Positions 25,207 to 36,139 of a DNA stretch of 64,000 bases are shown piece after piece; position 1 is the first letter of the stretch; every line of letters begins with the position of its first letter. Below the pieces are notes generated by a model. It saw only the letters and a program-made list of their open reading frames with translations. It did not search any database and had not been told where the DNA came from. The position numbers were made by a program, and so were the translations under genes. This stretch comes from Thereva unica (taxonomy: Eukaryota; Arthropoda; Insecta; Diptera; Therevidae): contig OX465284.1 in the NCBI GenBank assembly GCA_949987705.1, positions 118,339,052-118,403,051 on the forward strand. Reading direction: 5' to 3'.

Positions 25207-26019
25207 CTAATAAGGCACGTTTGATGCTCGTCCGTTGGCAACGAAGTACAGCTGATTAGTTTTAAGGACGAATTTCCTCTTAATCTTTGGTTGGCTGGGC
25301 TTCTCTGGAATGACATCGTAGGTCGCAGGGCGTACCTTGTTTAAGGTCGCCTCTTCTGGATAAATATACTGCGGATACTGCTCTTCTTCTTCTTGATAGT
25401 GCAGTTGTGGTAAAAATTCATAGTTGGTCTCGTACTCATCGGTAAGCCCGCCGAAGCTGTCGTCTTCTTCATCCTCCACCTCTACGTCCGATTCTGATGC
25501 TGGGAAGTATTTGTTGATGTTTTCGATTTTGTCCCGTAAAAAGAAGAACACTGGCCTTAGCACAATTATCTCGCCTGAGGGCTTGGGAACTGCGGGATTA
25601 TCGGAAGGTTTTGTGAGGTTAACCGGATTCACTGGCCGCACGGGCCTCGTTGGACTTGGTATAAACGATGGAATTGTCGCTGGCTTCGGCGAGGTGGCGC
25701 GCGGCGTCGGTCGAATAGTTATCACTCTACTTGTTGTTCTTGTCACCTTCGTCGGCCGCAATGTCGTGGTGCTGGTTGTTGGCACAGTTGTTTGCTTTAG
25801 CGGCTCCCCATCCGTCGATGGCTCCAGTAGATCATCGTGAAGGCCGCTCTCACTGTTGTTGGCAGTCTGGTAGTAATCAAATCGTCCAGGCTTGGTCTCT
25901 GCAGGAATTATTTATGAAAATTTTACTCGAGAATTTACCACAATGTTCACACAATTCAACCCACCAGCAACAGCAATGACCACTAATATAACGATGAATG
26001 CAACAAATTTGCTGGCCAT
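25207..26019 (-). CDS. Gene C: secreted Thr/Pro-rich protein with C-terminal GRA motif
   Basis: On the minus strand, exon 1 (26019-25965, 55 nt) codes the signal peptide MASKFVAFIVILVVIAVA. The intron is 25964-25899 (66 bp, phase 1) and exon 2 is 25898-25207, for a total of 248 residues without cysteine. About 55-120 is Thr/Pro/Arg-rich and repeat-like (TTSTTTLRPTKV, RPVRPVNPVN), suitable for heavy O-glycosylation. About 153-166 is very acidic (ESDVEVEDEEDD). The C-terminus ends QLYFVANGRASNVPY; the GRASN piece resembles FYLTYGRATN in gene E and EFGRA in genes H and I. No known domain is recognised. A poly(A) signal (AATAAA on the minus strand) is at 25182-25177. Confidence 0.85.
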
Positions 26020-26090
26020 GTTGAGCTCTGCTTCGCCTTATCGCTTTCGTATTTAGAAGTTTTCTGATCTGGCACAAGCCGCCAAGATCC

Positions 26091-26096
26091 TATATA
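26091..26096 (-). promoter_or_regulatory. TATA box of gene C
   Basis: TATATA on the minus strand, followed about 30 bp downstream by ATCAG. The ATG is about 72 bp away. Confidence 0.65.
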
Positions 26097-26605
26097 CCTG
26101 AGGAGGCCTGAACACCGGCGAGCAACGGCAAGATTTGTGGAATCACTTCAGTAAAGATGCGAATTTCTCCACTCACACCACTCGAGAGTTGAGGGCTTTC
26201 TGGACAGATTTGAATTATTTAATCTAGCTTCTGGAAATTTGCATAATACAGGAATGAGGAGCCATTGACCTCTAGCTGGGTGTGTGGGCAAACTAAGGTA
26301 AATGTGAAAGAGTTTGGACCCATGCGAGTTCGCGACCTCTCAATTCCTATCTTCGCAGTTTGTGGTGGCCGTATTCTTGGGATTTTTGTTTAGAGACTCT
26401 AATTTGGCATTAAATTTGCTGTTTTCGTTAATTTATTGAAAGTAAATAAATAATTTGATAATAATTTTTATTAGCGATCTTATAAATTAGTAAGTATGGA
26501 GGTGAAGCTTTAATAGAAGTAGCGAGTCTTATCTGGGTTTAAATAAGAGTAATGGTCCTATCGAGGCAGTCTTTTTGGAATTGGTGTTGGCGATGCGGGT
26601 GCGAC

Positions 26606-27353
26606 TCAGTTGCGATTTGCTCGGTATCTAAAATAATGTCTTCGGCGAATTCCTCGCTGGCTCGAGTAGCGAGTAGAGCTCCTGGACTTGGATCGCGTCC
26701 TTCCGGAAAGCGGGCGATACCCTCTTCTTCTGGAAGCGGACTTACGTCTATTGGAATACCTTCTGCTACTCTTTCTGCGTTTGGTGTATTTTTTCATAGG
26801 ATTTCTTCGATTTCCTATTCCCCGCTCTGCTTCTTCTTCTTCTTCGTCGTCTTCTTCTTCTTCATCATGATTGCTATAATTATTGCCGAGTATTCGTATG
26901 GCTCCTGTTGGAAATACCAGAGCGTTGCCATCGGCGGATGACACCGGGATGTATCCTATAATATTCCTGGGATTAACACCCGCAGCCTGCAAAATTGCCG
27001 GACTGGCCGGAACAAGGGCTGCCATTTTATTCAAGCTAGATCCAACACCGACAATATTTTTCCCGAGAGATTCTGAATGGCCTTGGTCGCTATCGGCATC
27101 ATCATCGTCGTCTGCGTGCCTGGCCTGAGGCAAGTCATCGTCTTGGTCATCGACATACTGGCTTACGGGATCTGCGTTAAATATACCGAAGTGCTGATCC
27201 AGCATGTACAGATCGTTGCCGGGGTAAAGTTTGATTCCTAAAAGAAAAACTCGTATTTACTGGGAAATGCAATGCAAACTGGCACAAACCTGGTGCAGCT
27301 CCCGCGATAGTCAACAGGACGGAAAGTCCCAAAAGGTACAGTCGAAGCCCCAT
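26606..27353 (-). CDS. Gene D: secreted protein with GYIPV motif, acidic then Arg/Ser-rich tail
   Basis: Exon 1 (27353-27290, 64 nt) codes the signal peptide MGLRLYLLGLSVLLTIAGAA. The intron is 27289-27238 (52 bp, phase 1) and exon 2 is 27237-26606, for a total of 231 residues with no cysteine. A first Asp-rich stretch at about 50-72 is followed by a hydrophobic helix-like part and the motif GYIPVSSADGNALVFPTGAI at about 116-135, which gene E also has. Then come a Glu/Asp run at about 145-158 and a strongly basic Arg/Lys/Ser/Tyr tail (YTKRRKSSRRYSNRR). The opposite charges could drive self-association. No family is recognised. The promoter word GAATAAAAAC lies 98 bp upstream, as in gene E. 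Confidence 0.85.
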
Positions 27354-27450
27354 TCTCGAAGATTACAGGCGCATTCCTCTAGGTTGAAAGGCAGAGACCG
27401 ATCTTCGAGGATTTTGGACCGGACTGTTGTTCGTGTACTTCTGGGATCAC

Positions 27451-27460
27451 GTTTTTATTC
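27451..27460 (-). promoter_or_regulatory. TATA-like box of gene D
   Basis: GAATAAAAAC on the minus strand, 98 bp before the ATG, with ACAGTC about 30 bp downstream. The same ten-base word sits 101 bp before the ATG of gene E. Confidence 0.5.
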
Positions 27461-27912
27461 AGAATTCTTAAGTGCCCAGGGGTCAATGCTTGCCTCGACT
27501 GATTTGGTTATTTACACCTTAATTTATGCAAATTTCCCAAATTCTGTTCTAGCCGAGTTTATTGGCTCTCAGGCCGAACCCGAGCGCTCGGGAGGAATCT
27601 TGTCGTGTCGCAGCGTTTTTCGAAAGGGGTCAGCCTCGCACACCTGAGCTTTTTTTTATAACAAGGTGTTCATATGCGCGGCTTTCGATAGAAATGGCCT
27701 TTTATTGTCGTCATATGTATAACAGTGCTTTTGATTAAAAGTTTTTGTGCGAAATAATTTTTTTATTCCTGAGAAATGAGTGGATTTTTGGTCTGTTTCG
27801 GACGAATTAGAGTTTTGAGGCAAATGTGGATTGGAATTCGCAATTTTTTACTTTATTCGATATCTTTTGAAGAACAATGATCGCATCTGTTCTTTTCTTT
27901 CTTTAAACTCCT

Positions 27913-29237
27913 TTAATCCCTCATGGGACATAGGGCGGAAACAGTTGCCCTCCAGCGGACTCTGTTTTGCGCGACAGCTCTTAGCTCCCAGTTGTTGCGG
28001 CTTCTTCTAGTAGGGTTCTTCTCCACGTTGTTCTAGGTCTTCCTACTCGACGGGAACCTTGCGGGTTCCAGTCAAGGGCCTGTTTGGCTAGATTTTCGTT
28101 TTCGCGTCGCAAGGTGTGGCCAACCCAATTCCATTTCCTTCGCCTGATTTGGTCGTCTATCCTTTCTTGGCCGGCACGGCGCCATAGTTCTTCGTTTGAA
28201 ATTCTATCTTGCCAGCGGATTTTTAGGATACGACGAAGGCATCTGTTGATGAAGACTTGTAGGCGCCCTGTTATGAATTGGGTGGCTTTCCATGTTTCGC
28301 AACCATACAAAAGAACTGCCTTAACGTTGGAGTTGAACAGCCGCAATTTGGTGTTAGTGGAAATCACCGTTGATCTCCATATGTGGGACAGGCATGCATA
28401 TGCGCCTCGTGCTTTATTTATTCTGGAACTTACGTCTTCTTCTGCCCCACCATTTTCGGTAATAATGCTACCGAGGTAGCAGAATTTATTTACCAGTTCC
28501 ACGTCACGGTTATTCAGCGCTGTTCGTTCAATGGTGTTTGCATTTATCCGCATTTCTTTAGTTTTAGTCGGATTTAGCCTTAAGCCTGCTGGACTACTTT
28601 CTGTTGCCAAATTGTTTAACATGTTTTTGAGGTCCTGGCGTCTGTGGGCCAGCAAACAGATATCATCGGCGTAGTCGAGATCCTTAAGGCGGTCTACCAA
28701 ACCCCATTGTATGCCGCCTGTTCTAATATCTAGAGCGCCGACAAGGATGTCATTTATTACTATAAGAAATAGTAATGGCGAAAGTAGGCATCCTTGTCGT
28801 ACTCCTGAGCTCACCTCAAAGCTGTCGGATAATTTTCCATTATGGAGAACTCTGCATTTGGAATTGTTATATAGGGCTTTTATCAATTCTATTATTTTAT
28901 CAGGCAGTCCACGTCGCCGTAGTGCCTGCCAAATGAAGCTCCTATTAACCGAGTCGAACGCTTTCTCATAGTCTACGAAAGCAAGGTAAAGGGGGGATCG
29001 GAATTCAGTAGACTGCTCCACTATTATTCTCAAGGTGTTAATATGATCAATACAGGAGCGGCCCTTCCTGAATCCGGCCTGCTGCCTCCTAAGCGTTCGA
29101 TCAACTGCCTCACTTATCCTAGATAGTAATATATGGGACAACATTTTGCCCACCGTAGATAATAAACAGGTACCTCTCCAGTTGTCGCATATTGTTAGGT
29201 CCCCCTTTTTTGGTATTTTGACTATGATACCTTCCGT
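27913..29237 (-). pseudogene. LINE reverse transcriptase domain (C-terminal part of the polyprotein)
   Basis: Continues in frame after the amber codon. Motifs in order: KIPKKGDLTICDNWRG, QQAGFRKGRSCIDH, FVDYEKAFDSV (catalytic Asp), GVRQGCLLSPLLF, and YADDICLLAH (catalytic Asp pair). C-terminal to the RT comes GHTLRRENENLAKQALDW and GRPRTTWRRTLLEEA, a common ending of this LINE group. The frame closes at TAA 27983-27981, but the adjacent frame reads NWELRAVAQNRVRWR to a stop at 27915-27913. That is the expected family C-terminus, so a one-base indel near 27985 is likely. All core catalytic motifs are preserved. Confidence 0.9.
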
Positions 29238-30875
29238 CTAATCCTCCGGAAAGGTACAGGTGTTCCATGCTATTTCTAGGATTGGCTGAAGCGCATCTGC
29301 TATGAGGCTTGAGTCGGCTTTCAACAATTCTGGCGGGATGCCATCTTTTCCTGCTGCTTTACCATTGACCATCGCATGAATTGCGGTTACTATTTCCGTC
29401 TTGGATGGGGCCCGAGTGGCGATTCTTATTGGCTGTGCATTGTTGTTGTTTTCCTGAGGTTCCTGTGTAAGTGTACCATTCAGGGCGGCGAAGAAGTAAT
29501 CTCTCCATCTTTGGAGTTGCTCCTCGTCGCTGCACAGCAGCCTTCCATCCGCACTCTTAACGGCATGCTTTTTAGTAGAGTGCTTTCCCGAGAGCTGTTT
29601 AGTGATTTGGTACAGCACCTTACTGTTGCCAGTGTTTGCCGCGTTTTCCGCTTTTTCTGCGAGCTCATTTATCTGCTGCCTTTTATCACGCCGGACACTT
29701 CTCTTAACCTCCCGACGTAATTGGGAGTATTCTCGTTCTAATTGGTGACGTCTTTCCGGGTCGTTTGTAGAGTTTACGTTATTTTTGAGGGCCCTTCTGC
29801 GTTCTATTTTTTGCCAGGTTGTGTCCGAGATCCAGTGTTGCTGGTTTCTTTGGACATAACCGATGCTCATTTCCGCAGCCGTCAATATCACGCCCTTCGT
29901 CGTACTCCACAATTCTTCAATATTTGTGTCGTCAGAAACGATTTGCTGGTTTAATAAGTCTTGTAGGTTTCCAGCAAATTCCCGCTTTTTAACGCTCTCC
30001 CGCAGGAGGTCTACGTTAAACCGTCTACGGGTTCTAGCAGTTTGTTCCACGTTTCTGATTGCGGCGATTTTAAGGCGAATAGTTGCTACAACCAAATGGT
30101 GGTCGCTTCCAGTATCCGCTCCCCTGAAACTCCTGACATCCTCAAGAATAGTTCTCCATCTGCGGCTGACGGCCACGTGATCTATCTGATTTCTCGTTCT
30201 ACCATCGGGCGATACCCATGTCTCTTTGTGTATCTTCTTGTGACAAAAGTAAGTTCCACCTACCATGAGTTGGTGGGAACTACAAAAGTCAACGAAAAGC
30301 TCACCATTGTTATTGGTAACTTGGCTTAGGCCTTGGTTTCCAATTGTGTGTTCAAGGCCGGTATTGTCACGGCCGATCTGTGCGTTTAAGTCACCCATTA
30401 AAACAATGATGTCTCCCCTTGGAATAGAGCGAAAAACCTCATTCAGTCGCATATAGAACTCGTCCTTGATGTCATCTTCTGCCTCTTCAGTTGGAGCATA
30501 GCATTGGACTACCGTAGTACTTCTTAGTCTGGTACGCAGGCGCACGGTAATAATCCTCTCAGAAACTGGTGACCAGTTAATGAGGCTGGACCTGGCTTCT
30601 TTGGTGAGTATTACGGCGACGCCACTCCTACGGCTTTCAGTTTCGTTTCTACCAGAATATAAGAAGGACTCACCGTTTGGGCAGATATGTTCCCCCGCAT
30701 CGGGCCATCTGGTCTCACTAAGTCCCATGATCTTGATTTTATATCGATTCATCTCGTTGAGGACTTCATCCAGCCGTCCCTCAGCAAGCAGTGTTCTCAC
30801 ATTCCATGATCCGATTCGTGTCCTTGTTCGAAAAGCAAAGGTCGTCGTCGTGTTGTCCATCCGGTTCCGAGGCAT
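29238..30875 (-). pseudogene. LINE endonuclease domain (N-terminal part of the polyprotein)
   Basis: A frame of 545 codons with the exonuclease-endonuclease-phosphatase fold motifs in order: GSWNVRT, LSETRW, a QCYAPTE block, GDLNAQIG and SDHHLVV. This is the endonuclease that nicks target DNA for LINE insertion. After the nuclease comes a linker (about 290-480) with the basic, coiled-coil-like RREVKRSVRRDKRQQ, and then the beginning of the RT domain (GKAAGKDGIPPELLK). It ends at a TAG (29240-29238) that interrupts the RT N-terminus in the conserved FPED-x-TEGIIVKIPKKG stretch. The codon after FPED is usually Trp in relatives, so a single TGG to TAG change is the simplest explanation. Confidence 0.9.
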
Positions 30876-30937
30876 TGTTTGCCGATTCGTAGCAATGGTG
30901 TTTTTTATGGGAGCGGGTTGCTAACCCTCAAGCTGGT

Positions 30938-31451
30938 GATAGAATTTCGCTCAAACGCGGTGCGGACATTGGCTACGCGGTGTGCGCGGATTTTTCACTG
31001 ACACAAAGTCGCCGTGCTGGTGTCGCGTACCGACTTTGACACAACTTAAAAATCAAAGTGACAAGTGGACGTGATACGAAATAAACTGAAAAAGCTGTAT
31101 GATTTGCGTATTAATTTTCTATCCTACAGGACTTGTATTTGTTCTAGGTATTAATTCCATCACCACAATTTCGAAATAATTATGAAATTCAACAAATTTC
31201 TTATCCCCTTCACCAGCACACGATTCAAAACATAAACAAAATGCCCACCAACACCAAAACACCACTCAAAACACACACACACAGACAACTTTTTTACACT
31301 GGACCGCGCGGAAGCGCGCCAGAAGTAGAAAGTAAAGCAACTTACGCGGTGTGTGCGTAGTGCTCAAGCCACATCTCGTTAGTTCGCATTGCAATACACA
31401 CACTTTACTCTATCTGTCAATGTCCGCACCGCGTTTGAGCGAAATTCTGTC
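30938..31451. mobile_element. 514 bp element with 34 bp terminal inverted repeats
   Basis: GATAGAATTTCGCTCAAACG (30938 on) and its continuation through GACATTG (30971) recur in inverted orientation at 31418-31451 with one mismatch. The interior has no long frame and includes a short CA microsatellite near 31262. This may be a non-autonomous DNA transposon next to the LINE, or part of the LINE's own 5' region. No convincing target-site duplication was found. The matching bases may extend a few positions further out. Confidence 0.6.
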
Positions 31452-32019
31452 AGAGCCTTCAGCCCAACCGACTTAAAACTCTGTTTTGTGGCGCAGAGAG
31501 CTCGCCATTCGCCCGTCTCCCGTTAGCTCCTTCCGAAGAAGTACCCCAGGGGGCACCGCGGGGCGGTGGGATTAGGACTTGCTAACAGGTCTGCTAGGTG
31601 TTCGTCTGCAGTGACTTTTCTCGGGTCTTGACAGAAGTGACAAATCGGGTGCCACCACTTTCCGAGGTCTTTGTTAGCCGTTCGCCCCCCACAGTTCTGA
31701 AAACGTTTTCTGTTATAAAATATATTTTTTGGAAGCTTGTTAGGATTTGGATAAATTATCAATTACCAGGCCGTTATTAGGCGATTCTTCATTCTGTTTT
31801 TTACTTCCCCCCCACACAAACTGATTTTAAAGACACCGGGTCGCAGAGAAACGAGCGGATTTTCCTCACGTTTGCCTCAGAAAATGTGTCAGACTCACTG
31901 CCCATCACTCTAACACAAGCACAACATCGTACTCGGGAGTTTGCGAAACCAATGAGTAACTGATAATAAATCAACTGAAATCAATCAAAAAGACAATATC
32001 TCCATAACAAAGCTTCCAC
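31452..32019. other. Repeat-like stretch beyond the inverted-end element
   Basis: The start (AACTCTGTTTTGTGGCGCAGAG, near 31478) resembles the 3' part of the LINE at 27.96 kb (GACTCTGTTTTGCGCGACAG). It may be an older, degraded copy of the same or a related LINE. A minus frame to about 31762 has no recognisable domain. Confidence 0.3.
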
Positions 32020-32165
32020 CCGTGGGGGCGTAAGTGTAAAAGCACCGGACCACCACCCCAGAGGTCCGTGGTTCGAATCGACTCCGTGGCATGGTTCTTC
32101 GTCTTTCAATTCTCCACCTAGATTAGATAACGTTTCATCTTTCTTGTCTTTCCTCTGGCATATTT
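32020..32165 (+). mobile_element. Degraded tRNA-derived SINE
   Basis: CCCAGAGGTCCGTGGTTCGAATCG contains a B box (GGTTCGAATCG, 32070-32080). The head and the following pyrimidine-rich body (TTCGTCTTTCAATTCTCCACCTA) align with the better preserved SINE at 52.6-53.0 kb on the other strand. The A box is decayed here. The 3' end is not clear because older LINE sequence follows. Confidence 0.7.
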
Positions 32166-32259
32166 AAATTAGTTACTTCTAAGAGTGTGAGTATTTAGGA
32201 CGTCAGGAGGGATTTAAGTCTTTTTTATTTATTGGAGGGGAGTAACATGATCTATAATT

Positions 32260-33450
32260 GCTGAAGACCACGCAGCATCGGTTGACGTGCTCGTTCCTTG
32301 CATACCCTGTCGGATGTCTTCATTGAACTTGACCATATTCGACAGGGACTGAATTTTAAGGTTTCCGTTAAGAACTAGGTAAGAGATGCGATGAGCAGAG
32401 AGCGGCAGGAGGTCAACACTTTGGGTCTGTCCGTGTAGGGTGATAGACTTTGAAAGTCACGCGGGTCGTGTAGTCTTCCCAGAGCAAAAGGGATACATTT
32501 CTTCGGAATTGGTACTTTTCCTGTTGCTACTTATGAGTAACTTGGAACCCCAGATAGGACACGCATATTCGGGCTATAGAACGGATAGGGGGACTATAGA
32601 ACAGCAGATGTAATGTCAAATAGTGCATCATCATAGAGCAAATTGAAATTGAGTTTTTTGTCTGGGACAACCCCTAGATCGACAATTTGATCACCTTTAT
32701 TCAACGCCTTGTCATTGAGACGATAACAATACTGCTGTGTGCTATGTTTACGAGAGAAGGTAATTGCTTGACATTTGCTGCTGTTAAGATATAACCACCA
32801 GTCTTGCATTGAGTTTCGAGGTGACTACCCTAAGGAGCACCGGAAGTTACTTCGATTGCAATTGAAGGGAATCCTTGGAATCTAATCACCTCTGCTCTTC
32901 CGTGAGATATAATCTCTATAGAGATATGATCTTAACCATTTAAGGACCGTGTTGTTGTTTATTTAAGTATGGCGATTAAAGAGGAAGTCGTATGGTGGAC
33001 GAGCTTTTCAATGGTTTGAGGATTGATGATAAAATGGCAATACCTCTGTTGTTATCCACTAAATGTCTATCAGATGCCGTAAGGATTTCTTCTACTATAT
33101 AGGAAATGATAATGATCTGTTAAAGGTAACATAAAAAGGGAGTGAGATGCGTTTCGAGGAACGCTGCAAAAAACTAGAAGGCAGATTGTCAGGACCATGA
33201 CCTATTTTTGGGTCAGGGTTATTTAAAGGGGTCAGTACATCGTCAACTGGCACGAATAGGTCGCCTATGAGAACTGAAGTTTCACTGTACGCATCGGATG
33301 GATCAGAGTGCCTTGGGTCAGAGCTGGGGCAATAAATTTCGCTGAACCTAATGGGGAAAGAATCTGTAGACCATCGTCCTAATTGATTTTCACTTTTTAT
33401 TAACAAGCGGTTCAAAGTATTGCACAATTTTTAAATTGAAAGCAATGGTT
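32260..33450 (-). mobile_element. Degenerate Jockey-like LINE reverse-transcriptase fragment
   Basis: On the minus strand, broken frames give typical pieces in the right order. From 33427: DDVLTPLNNPDPKIGHGPDNLPSSFL with FNRSLS (start of the RT domain). From 32809: LNSSKCQAITFSRKH and VDLGVVPDKKLNFN (the palm/thumb side after the catalytic pair). Near 32490: GRLHDPRDFQSLSPY (C-terminal). Stops, deletions and shifts separate them. This is an old copy of the Jockey/R1 kind, different from the LINE at 27.9-30.9 kb. Confidence 0.75.
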
Positions 33451-33459
33451 TCGGGTCTA

Positions 33460-35150
33460 ATTCTAAAACCATTGTACATCAATTCTTGCACTCCCATGTA
33501 TTAACTTGGATTGAAATTATTTTGAAGCGAAATGCTGTTTGCCGGGGATTTTTACGTCAGGAAACTACCTGGATCCTTCATAATTTTTATTGTTTGACCT
33601 GGTAAACGAATCTCGCAAGATATACCTCAATTCATTACTTGATTATGTCCTTAATAACATCCGGCTGAGCCAAAGACGCACGCGTCGGTGTTAATGAAGA
33701 ATCGAATGAATCGAATCCTGCTAATAGGGTCACAAAGGCTGTAACGCCGGCATCTTGTTCTTCGACCGTTCTACAACCGGGAGTTGTTCCTGGTCTCTCA
33801 CCAGACTACCAGGTGAACAACATGGGCACCATCAGCTAGGCAGAGATCTGATCTAAGCGGAGTTTCGGCGGCATAGTATTAACCGGTTAAATCGGCGAGG
33901 TGCCTTATTAGGGCTGCTCTAGTGTGTCTTGTTTATCAAAATGAATTTTTCCAAACAAAGCAGTGATTTCATATTGTCCTTTCGAGCCTTAATAGAAGAA
34001 AACATAGCATAAAATACGAGTGCGACAACATGAAAGCGTCCACTATCCGCAACCACAACGCGCGCCTTTTGCATAAGGCTAGAGTCATATTAAATGGTGC
34101 AAGGACGAGATTCCTGAACGCAAATATTATTTATCCTGGTCCAAGTGTAACCGATAAATTTTAGGGAATTTATATTCGTTCAATCGAGTTAATATTATTT
34201 TGCTGGTTCAGCCTTATACCCACAATTAGCGTACTTGGCCTTCCCATCGTCCTTACCCCAGCGCAATAAATACTCATGTAATACGCTGTTAGGTATTTCG
34301 ATACTCACTCCGGCCACAAGTGCACCAATTCTATGTAATTCCACAGGTACAAGTAAGTTCATACCAATTACTCATGCTATTGGCCATGCCCTAGTAGTGT
34401 CTGGCGGTTCTCTTGGAGCGAGGGCGCATTACAAGGCACAGACAGTTCAGGGAGGAACTATTCATTTCCAAGTTCCCGATAAAACAATTCGTATGACGTC
34501 CACGTATATTAAAAAAAATATGCCTCGACCCCTCTTAAACAGTAAAACCCTTTTAATTGCCCTTTTAAGACTTTCCGAAATGTTTCCAATGGAAAACAGG
34601 ATGTTCAGCTATTCCGCAACGGCGGCGTGTTGATTCGGGTCGAGGTGGTTGTGTATAAATTCAACAGAACCCTACCATCTCAGTTTCATTCTGCAAATGC
34701 CTCTTAAATTATTGAAAAGACCAACGGACTTGCATACTATTGCCAGCCTTACTGCAGGATGCAGCTCAGTTGTCCTTGATGCCCACTTGCAGTTGCAGCG
34801 ACGAAACTGGCTCTGCGGGAAGTGGACGGAGTGAAGTAAAAACAGTTCTTAGGATTTTAAGTTTATTTATTTGTTCTAAGGTTAGATGACATGTGAGTAG
34901 GAGGTGCTCGGAAGTCGGAAACACTCGTGATAATTTTCGAATACAGTAGCTAACCATTTTAATGAATACTGATGAACTACATGTGGATGGGCCCAGCAGA
35001 ATGCTTTCACCACATGGAAATTGCTTTTGCCTCTGTGGGGCTTTTCAGGATGAACGCATGTGTACAATAGGTTTGCAGGCAGTTCTACGTATAGCTAGCT
35101 ATTAATGAGTATCTATGAATACTTAAAGTATGCTAATCTAGAACGATTAA
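33460..35150. other. Intergenic stretch, unassigned
   Basis: A 132-codon plus frame at 34235-34633 has no recognisable domain and no signal-peptide exon. The remainder is short frames. Part of it may be old transposon DNA. Confidence 0.35.
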
Positions 35151-36014
35151 CTAAACGTATTGTATGGTGTCTGGGCCACCTTCAATCACGATGTCGTAAT
35201 TTCCAAAGCGGATCAACCGGTTTCTGTTAGTTGGAATGTCCTGCTGGTAGTGACTGCGTCTCTGGTAGGCGTTTAGGCGGTTCCTTTGGGCCATCCTGGG
35301 GCCGGTTCTAGGCTTGTAGCGTCGGCTAACCATCGTTTTGGGTGGTGCTCTTGCATATCCTTGCAGACCTGACAGTCCAGATAGTCCCGACAGTCCCGAC
35401 AGTCCGGGTGAGTCTTCAATCACAGCCACTAAGTTATTCTCATCGATTCCAGCGAGTGCGCTTTCTGGGACGATAAAGGCGTTTTCGCCGGTTTCCTTGT
35501 CGATTGTTTCCTCGCCCTCTACCGTGATTGTTCTTTCAGGAACAAGGATCGTCTGACCACCTGACCTGCTGGGCGAGGATGATGGTGAAGAGTATTGTGG
35601 CTGTTGAAGATTTTGAATAGCGGTCTCTGGTAGCAGATAGGTGGCTCCATTCCTGTCAGTTACTGGAATATACCCTATTCTGGGATCGTCTCCTTCGTTC
35701 ATTGCATCCTCGTAATCCTCTTTCTCGTCAACGTAGCTTTCTTTTTGGGGACTGTTTGTCACAATAATTGGAGTCGGCTTTCCTTTGTTTGTAGCACGTC
35801 CGTAGGTTAAGTAAAAGAAGGGTTGGTTCCTATAAGGAACCTGGACTGGTCTCAAATATCCCGATCCCGCTCGTCCAGTGCTGCGTGGTGCTAAACAACA
35901 ATTCTAATATTTATTCAAAATTCAACCTATGTATTTTCGCTTTCAAGTACCTGCAATAATTTCGGTGACTAAAAGTAAAGCCAAAAGCGCTGCGATTCCG
36001 TTGATTGCGTTCAT
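35151..36014 (-). CDS. Gene E: secreted protein with GYIPV motif, GRA motif and GLS repeats
   Basis: Exon 1 (36014-35951, 64 nt) codes the signal peptide MNAINGIAALLALLLVTEIIA. The intron is 35950-35891 (60 bp, phase 1) and exon 2 is 35890-35151, for a total of 267 residues without cysteine. About 46-56 reads FFYLTYGRATN, like the C-terminus of gene C. GYIPVTDRNGATYLLPETAI at about 94-113 matches gene D. Two further related short blocks follow (TILVPERTI and NAFIVPESAL), so the P-E-x-A/T-I unit is repeated internally. A tandem (GLS)n repeat at about 184-197 matches the repeated GACAGTCCC units in the DNA near 35370-35410. The basic Arg/Tyr-rich end finishes DTIQYV. No family is recognised. 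Confidence 0.85.
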
Positions 36015-36114
36015 GATTGACTCAACAACTTTGCATGTCCTGTAACAAAATATTCGATTCGGCTATGTTTGCCCAGGCTCTATCGCTTACTGATGAGGAT
36101 GATACTGCGCAGAG

Positions 36115-36124
36115 GTTTTTATTC
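36115..36124 (-). promoter_or_regulatory. TATA-like box and initiator of gene E
   Basis: GAATAAAAAC on the minus strand, followed about 30 bp later by TCAGTA near 36093. The ATG is 101 bp from the box. The word and spacing match gene D. Confidence 0.55.
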
Positions 36125-36139
36125 GTGCGTCCAGCTTCT

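Larger units (their letters stand above)
27890..30937 (-). mobile_element. Nearly complete RTE/CR1-type non-LTR retrotransposon
   Basis: A minus-strand element whose main frame (30875 to 27913) codes an apurinic-type endonuclease and then a reverse transcriptase. Only two lesions are visible: an in-frame amber stop at 29240-29238, and a one-base shift near 27985 just before the C-terminus. The 3' end after 27913 is A-rich (AAAGAAAGAAAAG). It lies between genes D and E and is far less decayed than the other LINE pieces in this window, so it is probably the youngest insertion. The 5' side abuts a 514 bp element with inverted ends. The clade (RTE versus CR1-like) cannot be fixed by eye. Confidence 0.9.

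Noticed and set aside
25424..25979. Plus-strand Ser/Val/Gly-rich frames opposite gene C
   Set aside because: Their composition is the complement of Thr/Pro/Asp codons of gene C.
26552..26941. Plus-strand frame with poly-Phe and poly-Ser opposite gene D
   Set aside because: The runs come from the GAA/GAT repeats that code the acidic stretch of gene D on the other strand.
28084..30924. Multiple plus-strand frames across 28.1-30.9 kb
   Set aside because: They are shadows of the minus-strand LINE polyprotein, which has all expected motifs.
34235..34633. A 132-codon plus-strand frame
   Set aside because: No domain, and composition and context give no support; kept only as part of an unassigned intergenic stretch.
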